The notes below the pieces were generated by a model, which was not told the origin of the DNA, did not search any database, and was given only the letters and a program-made list of their open reading frames with translations. From Ascidia mentula (lineage: Eukaryota > Chordata > Ascidiacea > Phlebobranchia > Ascidiidae), in contig OX387198.1 of the NCBI GenBank assembly GCA_947561715.1, positions 16,988,001 to 17,052,000 on the forward strand: 64,000 bases of DNA, in the 5' to 3' direction. A program made the position numbers and the translations under genes. Positions 25,942 through 40,400 of the stretch are shown in pieces (position 1 is the stretch's first letter; each line of letters opens with the position of its first letter).

Positions 25942-26784
25942 TAGGCAGTGGTGGCAAGAACGGACATAACCTTTCACGTCGGCCCTTCACCCGGACCAGA
26001 AGTGTCTTTTTCCTATAACCTCAGGACGCTGCGTTAACGGCTAACCATAATTTAGCGTAGAAAGCATCCCGGGAAGGGCATTGCATCTTCTTTCTCATTG
26101 GTCGATCGACTTAGCGCATCGGCGTGACCGTGTTTCTCTCCCAGGCGATGACACGCAATCCGATCTCCTTACAATAGATTTAAATACCGGTTTTGGGTGT
26201 ACTGACAGGAACGCTTTTTTACGGTTGCAGCGTCCTGGCACTCGTCAATTTCGTGTTACGCTTCTTAAAACAATAACGCTTTCCTTGGTCGAATGGACGC
26301 TGTGTTAACGGCCGCCATTATGGTCGTTTTCGCTTTTCTCAAAATGAAATATTTATTCTCGAATTTTCAAGTAAAATAATACAATCAGTGTCTTTGCTTT
26401 TATCAGTACAATGTTTGTTAAGTTGGGTCATTTTATTGTTTGGTTTCAGTATCACGATTCTACTGGTGTTATTATGTAACATTTCGTGACATAGTTATAG
26501 AAACTTGTAATATTATCTCCTGTTAGTTGTAATGCAAAACGAATTCTGCCAAAATTACAACGTTTTGACATTTGCAGTGGCAAAATGATATTAAACTACT
26601 GTCTTTTTAAATATTACTACAACTCTCAACTGTACATGTAGAAAAATATGTAGGTTGTTACGTTATCGAGGAAACTCAGGTGATCTTTGCAAAAAAAAAT
26701 GTTGAACCACAATTCCATGATATCCGAGCTGCCGTAAAAAGTACCCGAGCTACCCAAAGCTTTCCAAGCGATCCTTGCCATTGC

Positions 26785-27017
26785 CAACCTTTTTTTTTCT
26801 TTTTTTACCACACCGGGATTTGAACCCAGGATGTCCTAGCCACGAATCCCGATCAAGTTTTCTTCTTGGTATGTGGGTCGGGCGCTTGATCAATGCTGCC
26901 AATGCCAATCATCCGCCCACGCTTGCCAACCTTTTTTTTTTTTTTTTTACCGCACAGTGATTTGAACTCGCGAACGCTCCTAACTCCTCGCCTGCCATAC
27001 AGTGGTAACACGTTGTG
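26785..27017 (-). mobile_element. Tandem tRNA-derived SINE-like modules, unit 4
   Basis: Same as the unit 2 dimer. Confidence 0.5.
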
Positions 27018-27035
27018 CAAAAACACGTTGTGTCG

Positions 27036-27558
27036 TCAAAATCTTCTTTTGAGAGTATATTTTGTATTTCTTCGGGCAATCTTTGCAGAGAGATGTACCA
27101 AAAATGAAAAACACAATTTATGGCGGCCTAACAATGACAGCATGTCATCCATTAATTCTGCTGGTGATCGGTCTCCAAGTTCAGATGTATGTAACAATTT
27201 ACGCGCCATTTGATAATCCGAGCAGTCACAAGTGTTTATTAACCGCTGCTTTAGGCAAATATACTTATCGTGATACGGGGGGTTTTCCAATAAATCCAAT
27301 AGCCAACCAGTGCTTGCTTGATCAAGGGATAAAACAACGTGAAATACTTCGTTTCATCAGCAGATATGCTTCGTAGCGCAACCGTATTCTTGGTCTCTGT
27401 GTCCAAAATGTTGGCAATTTCATAGCAACTGCGTGCCTGGCAGGAATTAATCGTTCCATATTTATGTGATTTTTCGAGTCGCTTAAAAGCAAAGCAAGTA
27501 CAGCAGCAACGACATTACTCAGAACTTCATAAAGACGATGTTTTTCGAATGAAGCCAT
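27036..27558 (-). mobile_element. Retroelement gag remnant, unit 4
   Basis: Same as the unit 2 remnant: frames at 27322–27558 and 27036–27299, second frame open. Confidence 0.72.
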
Positions 27559-29160
27559 ATTGGGTGTGATGTGATAGCTTTAACCTCACCTTTGTGTGAC
27601 GTAATATAATGTTTTTAATATTTCTAGTTTCGTACTATGCGGTAAATTAACTAGTGGTTATTTGCGGCGGATTATAATGTATTGTCGAACTTAAACAATT
27701 GCCACTAAAGTACAGCATCCTTCACCTCGGTTCGGATTTGTTGGTTTAAAGGTTTCTCCCTGCGGTCGTTGGCAACCTCAAAATTTAAGTTCTGACGTCT
27801 TTCGATTGTAAATGATCTCAGTCTTCCAATTAATGTGTGCAATATTATTCTTAATAAGTGCCGTTGGATATGACACAAGGCAGGCAAGATAACATTTCTC
27901 TTATTACATAGCCGTTGACGTGGAAAGCATGCAGAATAGAATGCCAGACATTTGTGAAGCGAACATTTGAAAGGAAGAGATGAGCGGTGTGGGAACAGTT
28001 TGAAAACATAACACTTCGTCTACGCCAGGCCGGTCGTCGGTAGTGACGTAGCTTTATGGCTATTTTTCACAAATTTATGATGATAAATACCAAATCCTTG
28101 TGCACCGGAGAACACAAACTAACATGCGTACTGTTAAAATCTAAAAAAACAGTCAATTTTGTATGGTCCGTAACTAATGGAAAGGTTTATTTTATGCCCA
28201 TTCAACCATAAGGACCCTTTTAGCGTACCGCAAAATAACCATGACCTCAAACCGTAAACAATTTTACGCCTTAATTCCTAACAATGGAATTCAGCGGGGT
28301 CTCTTACGTTCGTACTAATTTGCTCCTATACAATTTGAAAAACGTTTGTTGAAAAGCATAGCGGGCATTTCACCCAGCGTTTCAGGCTAAGTTGTATACA
28401 CTTCAGTAGTTTTGGCTGCGTGGCAGTAGTGTAACAAGCTGATTGGTTGGGATGCAGGCGCTGAATGATGTGTGGCAAAGCTGGTAGTTTTCCACTGCTA
28501 GCTTATAAAGAGGCGTCGGCTGTGCGCGGTTGTTTTGAATACAGAGTTTCTTGTTGTGGATGATATAAGTTTGATACTGGTTTGTGATAGCGTCCAGATA
28601 GAACGAATGTTGTTTTAACCCTTTATTTTTATCTTTTATCGATTTAGATTTTGGTGTTTAATTATTTGGAGGTTAATTAGCGCGAGTCTCTGATTCAGTG
28701 GTTGGATATTGGTAGAGGGTAGACTGCATGTATACGGTGGGGCTTGGCGCCCCTGTTGGAAATCGCGTTTCGGGTTGGGTAAACTGTTTGTTTCGACTAC
28801 TAATATATCGAACCACTGTCGGTTACACACCCTTAAAGCACATTATACGCCTTTAAGGCCACAGAACCCTCATCATTAAAGCACCAACCTTGCCACAAAA
28901 AACGAAAGTCACATAAAATATACGGCTTTGACGTAAACCCTCCAAAAATGTTTTTCTTGTTTGTTAACTGTTCAGAGACAGGAAGAAATTGAATTTTCTG
29001 TGTTAAATTGACATACATTATTACATGAAATATATCGTCTATTGTTTTTTCCGAACATGACCTGTGAACGAGCGTTGAAATCAATTTTTAGAAATGTGTG
29101 CTCATGACAAACAAATTTGATGTGGTATTTGATTTACCACTTTTTATTTTAGGAAGAAAA

Positions 29161-32100
29161 ATGGCGTTGGTTCCAAAAGTGTTGGACGAAATGACAACCA
29201 AATTTGTTGTCAAATATAAATTGCATAGAGAAGGTTCTAAATCAAAGCAAATTTTGTCAAAAACAAATGGGAAGATGACGTTTCACAAGGAAGTGCTTGC
29301 AGAGGTTCTTAAACCGGCCATGAAATACCCTGTGGCCATAATAACTGTTTGTGGCGACCAAAGAAAAGGAAAATCATTTTTTCTAAATCTTTTCCTGCGT
29401 TATTTAAAAGAAAAGGTACGAATCAACTGTTTCCAAACGTATTATATCTTTATGAGGTATTTTTGGTTCTTGTATACACGTTCACGTTGAAACTTGATTT
29501 CTTTTAGTTTTAAACTTGATTATACTTCTTTCATCCCATTATTGCGTGTAAATTCATTGCTGAAATCGGTAATGTTTGACGACCAAGGCAGTACATGCAC
29601 TTTTCAAGTTGTCTGTGGATGACAAAACGCTGCAAGTTGCCGTATAACAAAATTGTACGTAATATTCTTGTTTTGTTTAGTTGGGAATAACCACCTTCAA
29701 GATTCCAAAAAAAGTGGAGGAGTTGTTCGAGGGATTTCCGTATCAAGGAGGCTCGGCAAGAAAGACAGAAGGAATTTGGATTTTGGACACTCCTTTATGG
29801 ATCAAAAGAAACAACAAGGATGTGTGTGAAGTTTTGCTAAATTGTTTGAGTGCTTTCCACTTAATTAACAGCTGTTTTTAAGTTAGTAAATTTCTAGGAA
29901 TTAAAAAAAATTTAATTGCATATTAGATTGCCCTCTATCTCATGGACACACAAGGCATGTTCGATTTAAAAACTACGGTAACAGAGTGCACTCAAATAAT
30001 TGCTCTAGCCACAATTATGAGTTCCCATGTTGTGTTTAACCAGATGAAACAAATCCAAGCCAACGATATTGCAAATCTAGAGGTAAATTGTCACCAAATA
30101 TAAGAAGTTTCTTTTGGTAATTTTACATTTTTTTTTTGGTGTATAGGAATAGTAAAATTCAAAAAAAAATAATATTTACTTAGTTTTGGACCAGATCTGC
30201 AAAGTGGGCAAAAGATAAAAACTCTTCAACAATGTTTCAGGTAAGCTTAACAGTAGAAAGTAAAAATGAATGCAATATTTCTCGTGTATCTACACATTAA
30301 TAAAAATGCTTGAGAATTAATTCTGGGAATCATTTCCCATTCTGTTGCTATTTGGTCCTGAAGATTTCCACCTTAATATATATATAACAACTGTCTAGGA
30401 AACATTCGTTTCAGGTTAAAATCTTTCAGTCTTCTTTACATATATATTTCGCTTCGTTAAAAGCATCATCAGTGTCTATAAAAGCAAATCAAGAATTAGG
30501 TTCCAATAAAATAAAGTAAAGGCTCTCCACTACCTCACAACACGCCCTTTACACAACTAAAAACCTGCCACATGCAACGGGTGGAAGCGTTGAGAAACCA
30601 CGGAAAAGATGGACACAGGAAAAAAATAAAAACACGGTGGTGATAAAACACGGGAAAGATAAAGAAACAGTATCTGCTTAAAACAATGTAAAACAAAAAA
30701 ACATCATTTGCACCGCGGTAAAATCATTTTTTGTATATTAATTTTTTACAAAAATAAGGACACCGTTGCATGTGGCAGGTTTTTAGTTGTGTAAAGGGCG
30801 TGTTGTGAGGTAGTGGAGAGCCTTTACTTTATTTTATTTGAACCTAATTCTTAATTTGCTTTTATAGACACTGATGATGCTTTTAACGAAGCGAAATATA
30901 TATGTCTAATTAAAGAAGACTGAAAGATTTTAACCTGAAACGAATGTTTCCTAGACAGTTGTTATTAATGAAAATGAGCATTTAAATTTTTTAAAAAAAG
31001 TGCAAAAATCTAATTTCGCAATATTAATATACTTCGCACGCACCATAGGGCGAATTTTGCCAGAAAGACTCAGATACCCACGCATAGAAAAAGATATAGT
31101 CTACAGTGAAAATCATTTTTATAGCATGAAAATCGCAGCAACACAATCTTGTTTACGTTTTCGTAATTGAAAAACCTCTAGCACATGTAAATATTATACT
31201 CAACAGAACATACTGTTTCTGCTGCGCGATTTTGAAGATCCTGATATAGGTTTTGGAATGAAAGGAGGTGAAAAGTATTTCAATGAAATCCTTACGACGC
31301 CCGACATTGCCGCTGAATCAAGGGAAAATATCAAAAATCTCTCCCAGCTCTTTGCAAGCGTTAAATGTTGCACTCTTCCATCTCCAAGTGAAAAAGTGAG
31401 GGTTCGCGGCAAAGATGCACCAAAAATTGTCATTGAACGTAAATCTTTGGTTGACAGCAATTATTTTCAACATAGTAAATCGTCGAAATTTTCATTCTCA
31501 GAAATCGGACAGAAATTTATGTCATATTGCGAGAAATTATTTGATCATTTGCTTGAAACTGCAAATCCAATTAATGTTGTTGGTAGCGATACCACAGGAG
31601 AACAGATGCTTGAAATTGTTGACGGATGCGCAGGGATTCTCCTCAAAGATAATATGCCAGGTCCAGAAGAACTCAGTGAGGTTTGTTACAATGCGAAATT
31701 CCAACACTTTCCCCTTTAACATGTTTGCAAATTAGGAGCTGATGGAATTTCAATTAAACCATCTCATCGACCTAGAGATTGAAAATTATGACAAACAATT
31801 GCAAAAGGTGAGACACCAGTTTTCATACGTGGTCAATAACTTGCCTAAATTTGTATCTTACCTTTTATAGATCATGGAAACGGCTAAATCTGAAAAAGAG
31901 TTTGAAATGGAAGCTGCATATTATCGAACTAAAACTGAAGACAGTTTTGATCAAAAAAAAAAAATTGGCGGGGATATAAACATATCAAAAAAAAGGAAAT
32001 TACTGACTCAACAAACAAAAATAAAACAAAATGAATACATAAGGCTATTTAAAGTAAAAGAGGAACTGCGACATGAACAAGATGTAAATAATCAACATTC

Positions 32101-32353
32101 AACACTTGTAAGGGTAGCTATTGTGGCAATTTGCATCAGACAAATCATATACTCTTCTTTAGAAAATTCAAAAACTTTTGCAACGAATTGATCAATTAGA
32201 AAAGCTGCAGAAACCTGCAAAGGTAAACAGAAAGATTAGCATTGAATTGGTCTTTTTGTATGATGTCCATTTTGATATTAAGTAAAGTGTAAGGGTTAGC
32301 AGTAAAAGTTGTTTCTTTGGTTTCAGAAAAGAAAACACTGCACAATTCAATGA
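29161..32353 (+). CDS. GBP/atlastin-type large GTPase with CaaX box, copy 4
   Basis: Exons 29161–29415, 29681–29830, 29927–30082, 30184–30240, 31207–31680, 31736–31807, 31871–32107, 32163–32222, 32327–32353; 495 residues. The predicted protein is identical to copy 2 (N461, Q483). All splice sites, GTPase motifs and the CaaX box are retained. Confidence 0.88.
30387..30962. mobile_element. Fold-back MITE in intron 4 of GBP-like copy 4
   Basis: Same element and position as in copy 2. Confidence 0.8.
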
Positions 32354-32675
32354 GGAAATGGTAGCCTTGACTGATGCCATAATTCACCAGTCCACCTATT
32401 TTGCTTGTATTTGAGTTGTACAAAAGCTAGTTCATACGTAATGCCGTGGCTTTTGTATCAGTAGTTTTGTAGAATTTGCTGTTGTGTGAAGTGGTTTTTC
32501 CTTTTTTCATGTTCATGCCGAGGTTTGAATTTGATAAGTTATGGAATGTCCCTGGTTAAATTTAAAGTTTTCAAATGCAAAATCTAATTCATGTGATGCA
32601 TATTTGTTCTTCGCCGGCAACGCTATAAGTATTAATTGATTGTGTTTTTGCCATTGGCTGGTCGCCTAAATATTT

Positions 32676-32906
32676 CAACCATTAAAAAATTACGAACTGT
32701 GTGAAGTAGGCATTTTCCTACAGGTATGATAAAACTTGTCCAAACAAAGACTATATTCGGTTGGAGTGTAAAAATATACCACGTGGTTGGGTGTGAACAG
32801 TTGGTATATTTTTACACTCCAACCGATTACAGTCTTTGTTTGGACAAGTTCTATCATACCTGTAGGAAAATGCCTAATTTACACAGTTCGTAATTTTTAA
32901 TGGTTG
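32676..32906. repeat. Long inverted repeat at the unit 5 start
   Basis: Fold-back segment with ~105-bp arms and a 22-bp spacer, essentially identical to the unit 3 copy. Confidence 0.9.
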
Positions 32907-33899
32907 GTGCAGATAGATCAGGTCACGTATATAATCGGGGATGGTTTGGAAGAAATAAAACATTTTATTTTTAATAAACTACAACCTACTGAAAAACTGT
33001 TACGCTCTTTGCAACAACGCTTTTCCAGGTCCTCAGGACGCTACGTTACGACTAACCACAAGCCCATGCTGCCTGTACGACGGTTGGTACGTATTAACTG
33101 ACGTCATACTCACATGGTTGACAGTGGGCTATTGTTAGGGGTTACGGCTCAATACGCTTGATTTAAAGTCGAACTGTAAATAGGATTGGCAGTACAATTT
33201 TGCAACATTTTTATCTCAAATTTCCTGTTATGATTTAGTGCAATAACGCCTTCGCACTTGACATCGTTAAAAAAGTTCAAGATATCTTTAACTTGTGATT
33301 TTGCATGACTAATTTTCTCGTCTAATTTCGATATAAATGTTTACTTTAAAAAGCGATACTCAATCACAACACCACGCTTCCTGTCACATAACTTTTGTCG
33401 ATTTTTTAATCGCGTCATTGTCTTGCCTTTATAATCTGCCGCTGTCAATGCGACGACCTGGAGGCAGAAGAGTGAAATTGTATGTGAAAAAAACTCGAAC
33501 TAGATTGTGCGATAATTGTATCACTTTGTTTCGTAAATTAAATTCCGCATTATTCTTGAAAATTGATCTTGATTTTATAATGTGATTTAAAACGTCATGA
33601 CTAGCATTTATCGAAGTAACTTGGTTTGAGGCACTGTAAATACATTGATGGTGTAGCATAACGTTGTAAGAAAATAGTTTGTAAAACAGTTTAGTGAGGT
33701 TGGTTTGTGTAAAAGGAACTTATAAAGTTATTTTTGTGCTAGTTTGCTCAATAACGAACTCAGTAGGCAGTGGTGGCAAGAACGGACATAACCTTTCACG
33801 TCGGCCCTTTACCCGGACCAGAAGTGTCTTTTTCCTATAACCTCAGGACGCTGCGTTAACGGCTAACCATAATTTAGCGTAGAAAGCATCCCGGGAAGG

Positions 33900-34572
33900 G
33901 CATTGCATCTTCTTCCTCATTGGTCGATCGACATAGCGCATCGGCGTGACCGTGTTTCTCTCCCAGGCGATGACACGCAATCCGATCTCCTAACAATAGA
34001 TTTAAATACCGGTTTTGGGTGTACGTCTGTGCTATTCCCGGCACGGTTACCCGTGATTTGCTTGGTGTCGGACTTTGCTGGGAGGGGTTTACCTGCGATG
34101 AGGGTTGTACAGACATAAATGGACATAATCTCGGCGGGCCGGACCGTTGAAGTCCACTAGTTGACGGTCCTTGAGACCCCGCACAAAGCAAGAAGCTTCA
34201 TCTCATTCTTAATGGCTGCGTCGGCTGCGTTCGTGTAAGCATGTACTGCTAGAGCCATGTTTTTGTTTCCTTTGGATTCGGTTGACTAATTGGCTTCTCA
34301 ATGCGCATTGGCTAGTGGGGTTAGCTTCGATCGCTTTGGCTTTCATAACTATCTCATCGAATTGCATTTCGTGCAGGTTTTCAGCCTCGTTTGAATGTCC
34401 CAAATAAAGTCATTGTCAACGTTTGTTAAAAAAAGATGCTTCTTAGTTTCTTCCGTAACTTTGTTGCGGCGCATTTTTTGGGAATTAAATACTTCAAAAT
34501 GAAAGTTTTAATGAGGGGCGAATGTTAAAACCCATAATCCGGATGGTGAGAAACAGTTTATTCCTTCACGTG
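33900..34572 (-). mobile_element. Ty3/gypsy-like pol/gag-like debris, unit 5
   Basis: Same as unit 3: an open minus frame of 105 codons at 33874–34191 ends in the RNase H-like HGHADALCR signature, with the gag-like frame at 34209–34403. Confidence 0.55.
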
Positions 34573-35139
34573 TGACAGGAACGCTTTTTTACGGTTGCAG
34601 CGTCCTGGCACTCGTCAATTTCGTGTTACGCTTCTTAAAACAATAACGCTTTCCTAGGTCGAATGGAAGCTGTGTTAACGGCCGCCATTATGGTCGTTTT
34701 CGCTTTCCTCCAAATAAAATATTTATTCTCGAATTTTCAAGTAAAATAATACAATCAGTGTCTTTGCTTTTATCAGTACAATGTTTGTTAAGTTGGGTCA
34801 TTTTATTGTTTGGTTTCAGTATCACGATTCTACTGTGTTTATTATGTAACATTTCGTGACATAGTTATAGAAACTGGTATTATTATCTCCTATTAGTTGC
34901 AATGCAAAACGAATTCTGCCTAAATTACAACGTTTTGACTTTTGCAGTGGCAAAATGATATTAAACTACTGTCTTTTTAAATATTGCTACAACTCTCAAC
35001 TGTACATGTAGAAAAATATGTATTGTTACTCAGGTGATCTTTGCAAAAAAAATTGTTGAACCGCAAATCCACGATATCCGTGCTGCCGTAAAAAGTACCC
35101 GAGCTAACCAAAGCGTTCCAAGCGATCCTTGCCATTGCC

Positions 35140-35352
35140 AACCTTTTTTTTCTTTTTTTTACCACACCGGGATTTGAACCCAGGATGACATCCTGGGCAC
35201 GAATCCCGGTCAGGTTTTCTTCTTGGTATATGGGTCGGGCGCTTGACCAATGCTGCTTGCCAACCTTTTTTTTTTGACGCACCAGGATTTGAACTCGCGA
35301 ACGCTCCTAACTCCTCGTCTGCCATACAGTGGTAGCACGTTGTGCAAAAACA
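35140..35352 (-). mobile_element. Tandem tRNA-derived SINE-like modules, unit 5
   Basis: Same as the unit 3 dimer. Confidence 0.5.
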
Positions 35353-35391
35353 CGTTGGTCGTCAAAATCTTCTTTTGAGAGTATAATTTGT

Positions 35392-35884
35392 ATTTCTTCG
35401 GGCAATCTTTGCAGAGAGATGTACCAAAAATGAAAAACACAATTTATGGCGGCCTAACAATGACATCATGTCATCCATTAATTCTGCTGGTGATCGGTCT
35501 CAAAGTTCAGATGTATGTAACAATTTACGCGCCATTTGATAATCCGAGCAGTCACAAGTGTTTATTAACCGCTGCTTTGGGCAATTATACTTATCGTGAT
35601 ACGGTGGGTTTTCCAATAAATCCAATAGCCAACCAGCGCTTGCTTGATCAAGGGATAAAACAACGTGGAATTTTTCGTTTCATCAGCAGATATGCTTCGT
35701 AGCGCAACCGTATTCTTGGTTGCTGTGTCCAAAATGTTGGCAGTTTCATAGCAACTGCGTGCCTGGCAGGAATTAATCGTTCCATATTTATGTGATTTTT
35801 CGAGTCGCTTAAAAGCAAAGCAAGTACAGCAGCAACGACATTACTCAGAACTTCATAAAGACGATGTTTTTCGAATGAAGCCAT
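35392..35884 (-). mobile_element. Retroelement gag remnant, unit 5
   Basis: Same as the unit 3 remnant: N-terminal frame at 35648–35884, internal TGA in the second half. Confidence 0.7.
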
Positions 35885-37480
35885 ATTGGGTGTGATGTGA
35901 TAGCTTTAACCTCATCTTTGTGGTGACGTAATATAATGTTTTTAATATTTCTAGTTTCGTACTATGCGGTAAATTAACTAGTGGTTAATTGCGGCGGATT
36001 ATAATGTATTGTCGAACTTAAACAATTGCCACTGAAGTACAGCATCCTTCACCTCGGTTCGGATTTGTTGGTTTAAAGGTTTTTCCCTGCGGTCGTTGGA
36101 AAATTTAAGGTCTGACGTCTTTCGATTGTAAATGATCTCAGTCTTCCAATTAATGTGTGCAATATTATTCTTCATAAGTGCCGTTGGATATGACACAAGG
36201 CAGGCAAGATAACATTTCTCTTATTACATAGCCGTTGACGTGGAAAGCATGCAAAATAGAATGCCAGACATTTGTGAAGCGAACGTTTGAAAGGAAGAGA
36301 TGAGCGGTGTGTGAACAGTTTGAAAACATCACACTTCGTTTACGCCAAGCCGGTCGTCGGTAGTGACGTAGCTTTATGGCTATTTTTCACAAATTTATGA
36401 TGATAAATACCAAATCCTTGTGCACCGGAGAACACAAACTAACATGCGTACTGTTAAAATCTAAAAAAACAGTCAATTTTGTATGGTCCGTAACTAATGG
36501 AAAGGTTTATTTTGTGCCCATTCAACCATAAGGACCCTTTTAGCGTACCGCAAAGTAACCATGACCTCAAACCGTAAACAATTTTACGCCTTAATTTCTA
36601 ACAATGGAATTCAGCGGGGTCTCTTACGTTCGTACTAATTTGCTCCAATACAATTTGAAAAACGTTTGTTGAAAAGCATAGCGGGCATTTCACCCAGCGT
36701 TTCAGGCTAAGTTGTATACACTTCAGTAGTTTTGGCTGCGTGGCAGTAGTGTAACAAGCTGATTGGTTGGGATGCAGGCGCTGAATGATGTGTGGCAAAG
36801 CTGGTAGTTTTCCACTGCTAGCTTATAAAGAGGCGTCGGCTGTGCGCGGTTGTTTTGAATACAGAGTTTCTTGTTGTGGATGATATAAGTTTGATACTGG
36901 TTTGTGATAGCGTCCAGATAGAACGAATGTTGTTTTAACCCTTTATTTTTATCTTTTATCGATTTAGATTTTGGTGTTTAATTATTTGGAGGTTAATTAG
37001 CGCGAGTCTCTGATTCAGTGGTTGGATATTGGTAGAGGGTAGACTGCATGTATACGGTGGGGCTTGGCGCCCCTGTTGGAAATCGCGTTTCGGGTTGGGT
37101 AAACTGTTTGTTTCGACTACTAATATATCGAACCACTGTCGGTTACACACCCTTAAAGCACATTATACGCCTTTAAGGCCACAGAACCCTCATCATTAAA
37201 GCACCAACCTTGCCACAAAAAACGAAAGTCACATAAAATATACGGCTTTGACGTAAACCCTCCAAAAATGTTTTTCTTGTTTGTTAACTGTTCAGAGACA
37301 GGAAGAAATTGAATTTTCTGTGTTAAATTGACATACATTATTACATGAAATATATCGTCTATTGTTTTTTCCGAACATGACCTGTGAACGAGCGTTGAAA
37401 TCGATTTTTAGAAATGTGTGCTCATGACAAACAAATTTGATGTGGTATTTGATTTACCACTTTTTATTTTAGGAAGAAAA

Positions 37481-40400
37481 ATGGCGTTGGTTCCAAAAGT
37501 GTTGGACGAAATGACAACCAAATTTGTTGTCAAATATAAATTGCATAGAGAAGGTTCTAAATCAAAGCAAATTTTGTCAAAAACAAATGGGAAGATGACG
37601 TTTCACAAGGAAGTGCTTGCAGAGGTTCTTAAACCGGCCATGAAATACCCTGTGGCCATAATAACTGTTTGTGGCGACCAAAGAAAAGGAAAATCATTTT
37701 TTCTAAATCTTTTCCTGCGTTATTTAAAAGAAAAGGTACGAATCAACTGTTTTCAAATGTATTATATCTTTATGAGGTATTTTTGGTTCTTGTATACACG
37801 TTCACGTTGAAACTTGATTTCTTTTAGTTTTAAACTTGATTATACTTCTTTCATCCCATTATTGTGTGTAAATTCATTGCTGAAATCGGTAATGTTTGAC
37901 GATAAAGGCAGTACATGCACTTTTCAAGTTGTCTGTGGATGACAAAACGCTGCAAGTTGCCGTATAACAAAATTGTACGTAATATTCTTGTTTTGTTTAG
38001 TTGGGAATAACCACCTTCAAGATTCCCAAAAAAGTGGAGGAGTTGTTCGAGGGATTTCCATATCAAGGAGGCTCGGCAAGAAAGACAGAAGGAATTTGGA
38101 TTTTGGACACTCCTTTATGGATCAAAAGAAACAACAAGGATGTGTGTGAAGTTTTGCTAAATTGTTTGAGTGCTTTCTACTTAATTAACAGCTGTTTTTA
38201 AGTTAGTAAATTTCTAGGAATTAAAAAAAATTTAATTGCATATTAGATTGCCCTCTATCTCATGGACACACAAGGCATGTTCGATTTAAAAACTACGGTA
38301 ACAGAGTGCACTCAAATAATTGCTCTAGCCACAATTATGAGTTCCCATGTTGTGTTTAACCAGATGAAACAAATCCAAGCCAACGATATTGCAAATCTAG
38401 AGGTAAATTGTCACCAAATATAAGAAATTTCTTTTGGTAATTTTACATTTTTTTTTTGGTGTATAGGAATAGTAAAATTCAAAAAAAAATAATATTTACT
38501 TAGTTTTGGACCAGATCTGCAAAGTGGGCAAAAGATAAAAACTCTTCAACAATGTTTCAGGTAAGCTTAACAGTAGAAAGTAAAAATGAATGCAATATTT
38601 CTCGTGTATCTACACATTAATAAAAATGCTTGAGAATTGATTCTGGGAATCATTTCCCATTCTGTTGCTATTTGGTCCTGAAGATTTCCACCTTAATATA
38701 TATATAACAACTGTCTAGGAAACATTCGTTTCAGGTTAAAATCTTTCAGTCTTCTTTACATATATATTTCGCTTCGTTAAAAGCATCATCAGTGTCTATA
38801 AAAGCAAATCAAGAATTAGGTTCCAATAAAATAAAGTAAAGGCTCTCCACTACCTCACAACACGCCCTTTACACAACTAAAAACCTGCCACATGCAACGG
38901 GTGGAAGCGTTGAGAAACCACGGAAAAGATGGACACAGGAAAAAAATAAAAACACGGTGGTGATAAAACACGGGAAAGATAAAGAAACAGTATCTGCTTA
39001 AAACAATGTAAAACAAAAAAACATCATTTGCACCGCGGTAAAATCATTTTTTGTATATTAATTTTTTACAAAAATAAGGACACCGTTGCATGTGGCAGGT
39101 GTTTAGTTGTGTAAAGGGCGTGTTGTGAGGTAGTGGAGAGCCTTTACTTTATTTTATTTGAACCTAATTCTTAATTTGCTTTTATAGACACTGATGATGC
39201 TTTTAACGAAGCGAAATATATATATCTAATTAAAGAAGACTGAAAGATTTTAACCTGAAACGAATGTTTCCTAGACATTTGTTATTAATGAAAATGAGCA
39301 TTTAAATTTTTTAAAACAAGTGCAAAAATCTAATTTCGCAATATTAATATACTTCGCACGCACCATAGGGCGAATTTTGCCAGAAAGACTCAGATACCCA
39401 CGCATAAAAAAAGATATAGTCTACAGTAAAAATCATTTTTATAGCATGAAAATCGCAGCAACACAATCTTGTTTACGTTTTCGTAATTGAAAAACCTCTA
39501 GCACATGTAAATATTATACTCAACAGAACATTCTGTTTCTGCTGCGCGATTTTGAAGATCCTGATATAGGTTTTGGAATGAAAGGAGGTGAAAAGTATTT
39601 CAATGAAATCCTTACGACGCCCGACATTGCCGCTGAATCAAGGGAAAATATCAAAAATCTCTCCCAGCTCTTTGCAAGCGTTAAATGTTGCACTCTTCCA
39701 TCTCCAAGTGAAAAAGTGAGGGTTCGCGGCAAAGATGCACCAAAAATTGTCATTGAACGTAAATCTTTGGTTGACAGCAATTATTTTCAACATAGTAAAT
39801 CGTCGAAATTTTCATTCTCAGAAATCGGACAGGAATTTATGTCATATTGCGAGAAATTATTTGATCATTTGCTTGAAACTGCAAATCCAATTAATGTTGT
39901 TGGTAGCGATACCACAGGAGAACAGATGCTTGAAATTGTTGTGGGATGCGCAGAGATTCTCCTCAAAGATAATATACCAGGTCCAGAAGAACTCAGTGAG
40001 GTTTGTTACAATGCGAAATTCCAACACTTTCCCCTTTAACATGTTTGCAAATTAGGAGCTGATGGAAATTCAATTAAACCATCTCATCGACCTAGAGATT
40101 GAAAATTATGACAAACAATTGCAAAAGGTGAGATGTCAGTTTTCATACGTGGTCAATAACTTGCTTAAATTTGTATCTTACCTTTTATAGATCATGGAAA
40201 CGGCTAAATCTGAAGAAGAGTTTGAAAAAGAAGCTGCATATTATCGAACTAAAACTGAAGACAGTTTTGATCAAAAAAAAAAAATTGGCGGGGATATAAA
40301 CATATCAAAAAAAAGGAAATTACTTACTCAACAAACAAAAATAAAACAAAATGAATACATAAGGCTATTTAAAGTAAAAGAGGAACTGCGACATGAACAA

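Larger units (their letters stand above)
24307..32626 (+). repeat. Tandem unit 4, subtype B, with a 511-bp extra segment
   Basis: Fourth unit, 8320 bp. It differs from unit 2 mainly by the segment at 25431–25941, which replaces a single g of unit 2 (net 510 bp, exactly the length difference). Part of that segment recurs just outside the array at about 42050–42270. The rest, including the GBP-like gene, matches unit 2 almost base for base. No gene is visible in 27559–29160. Confidence 0.95.
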
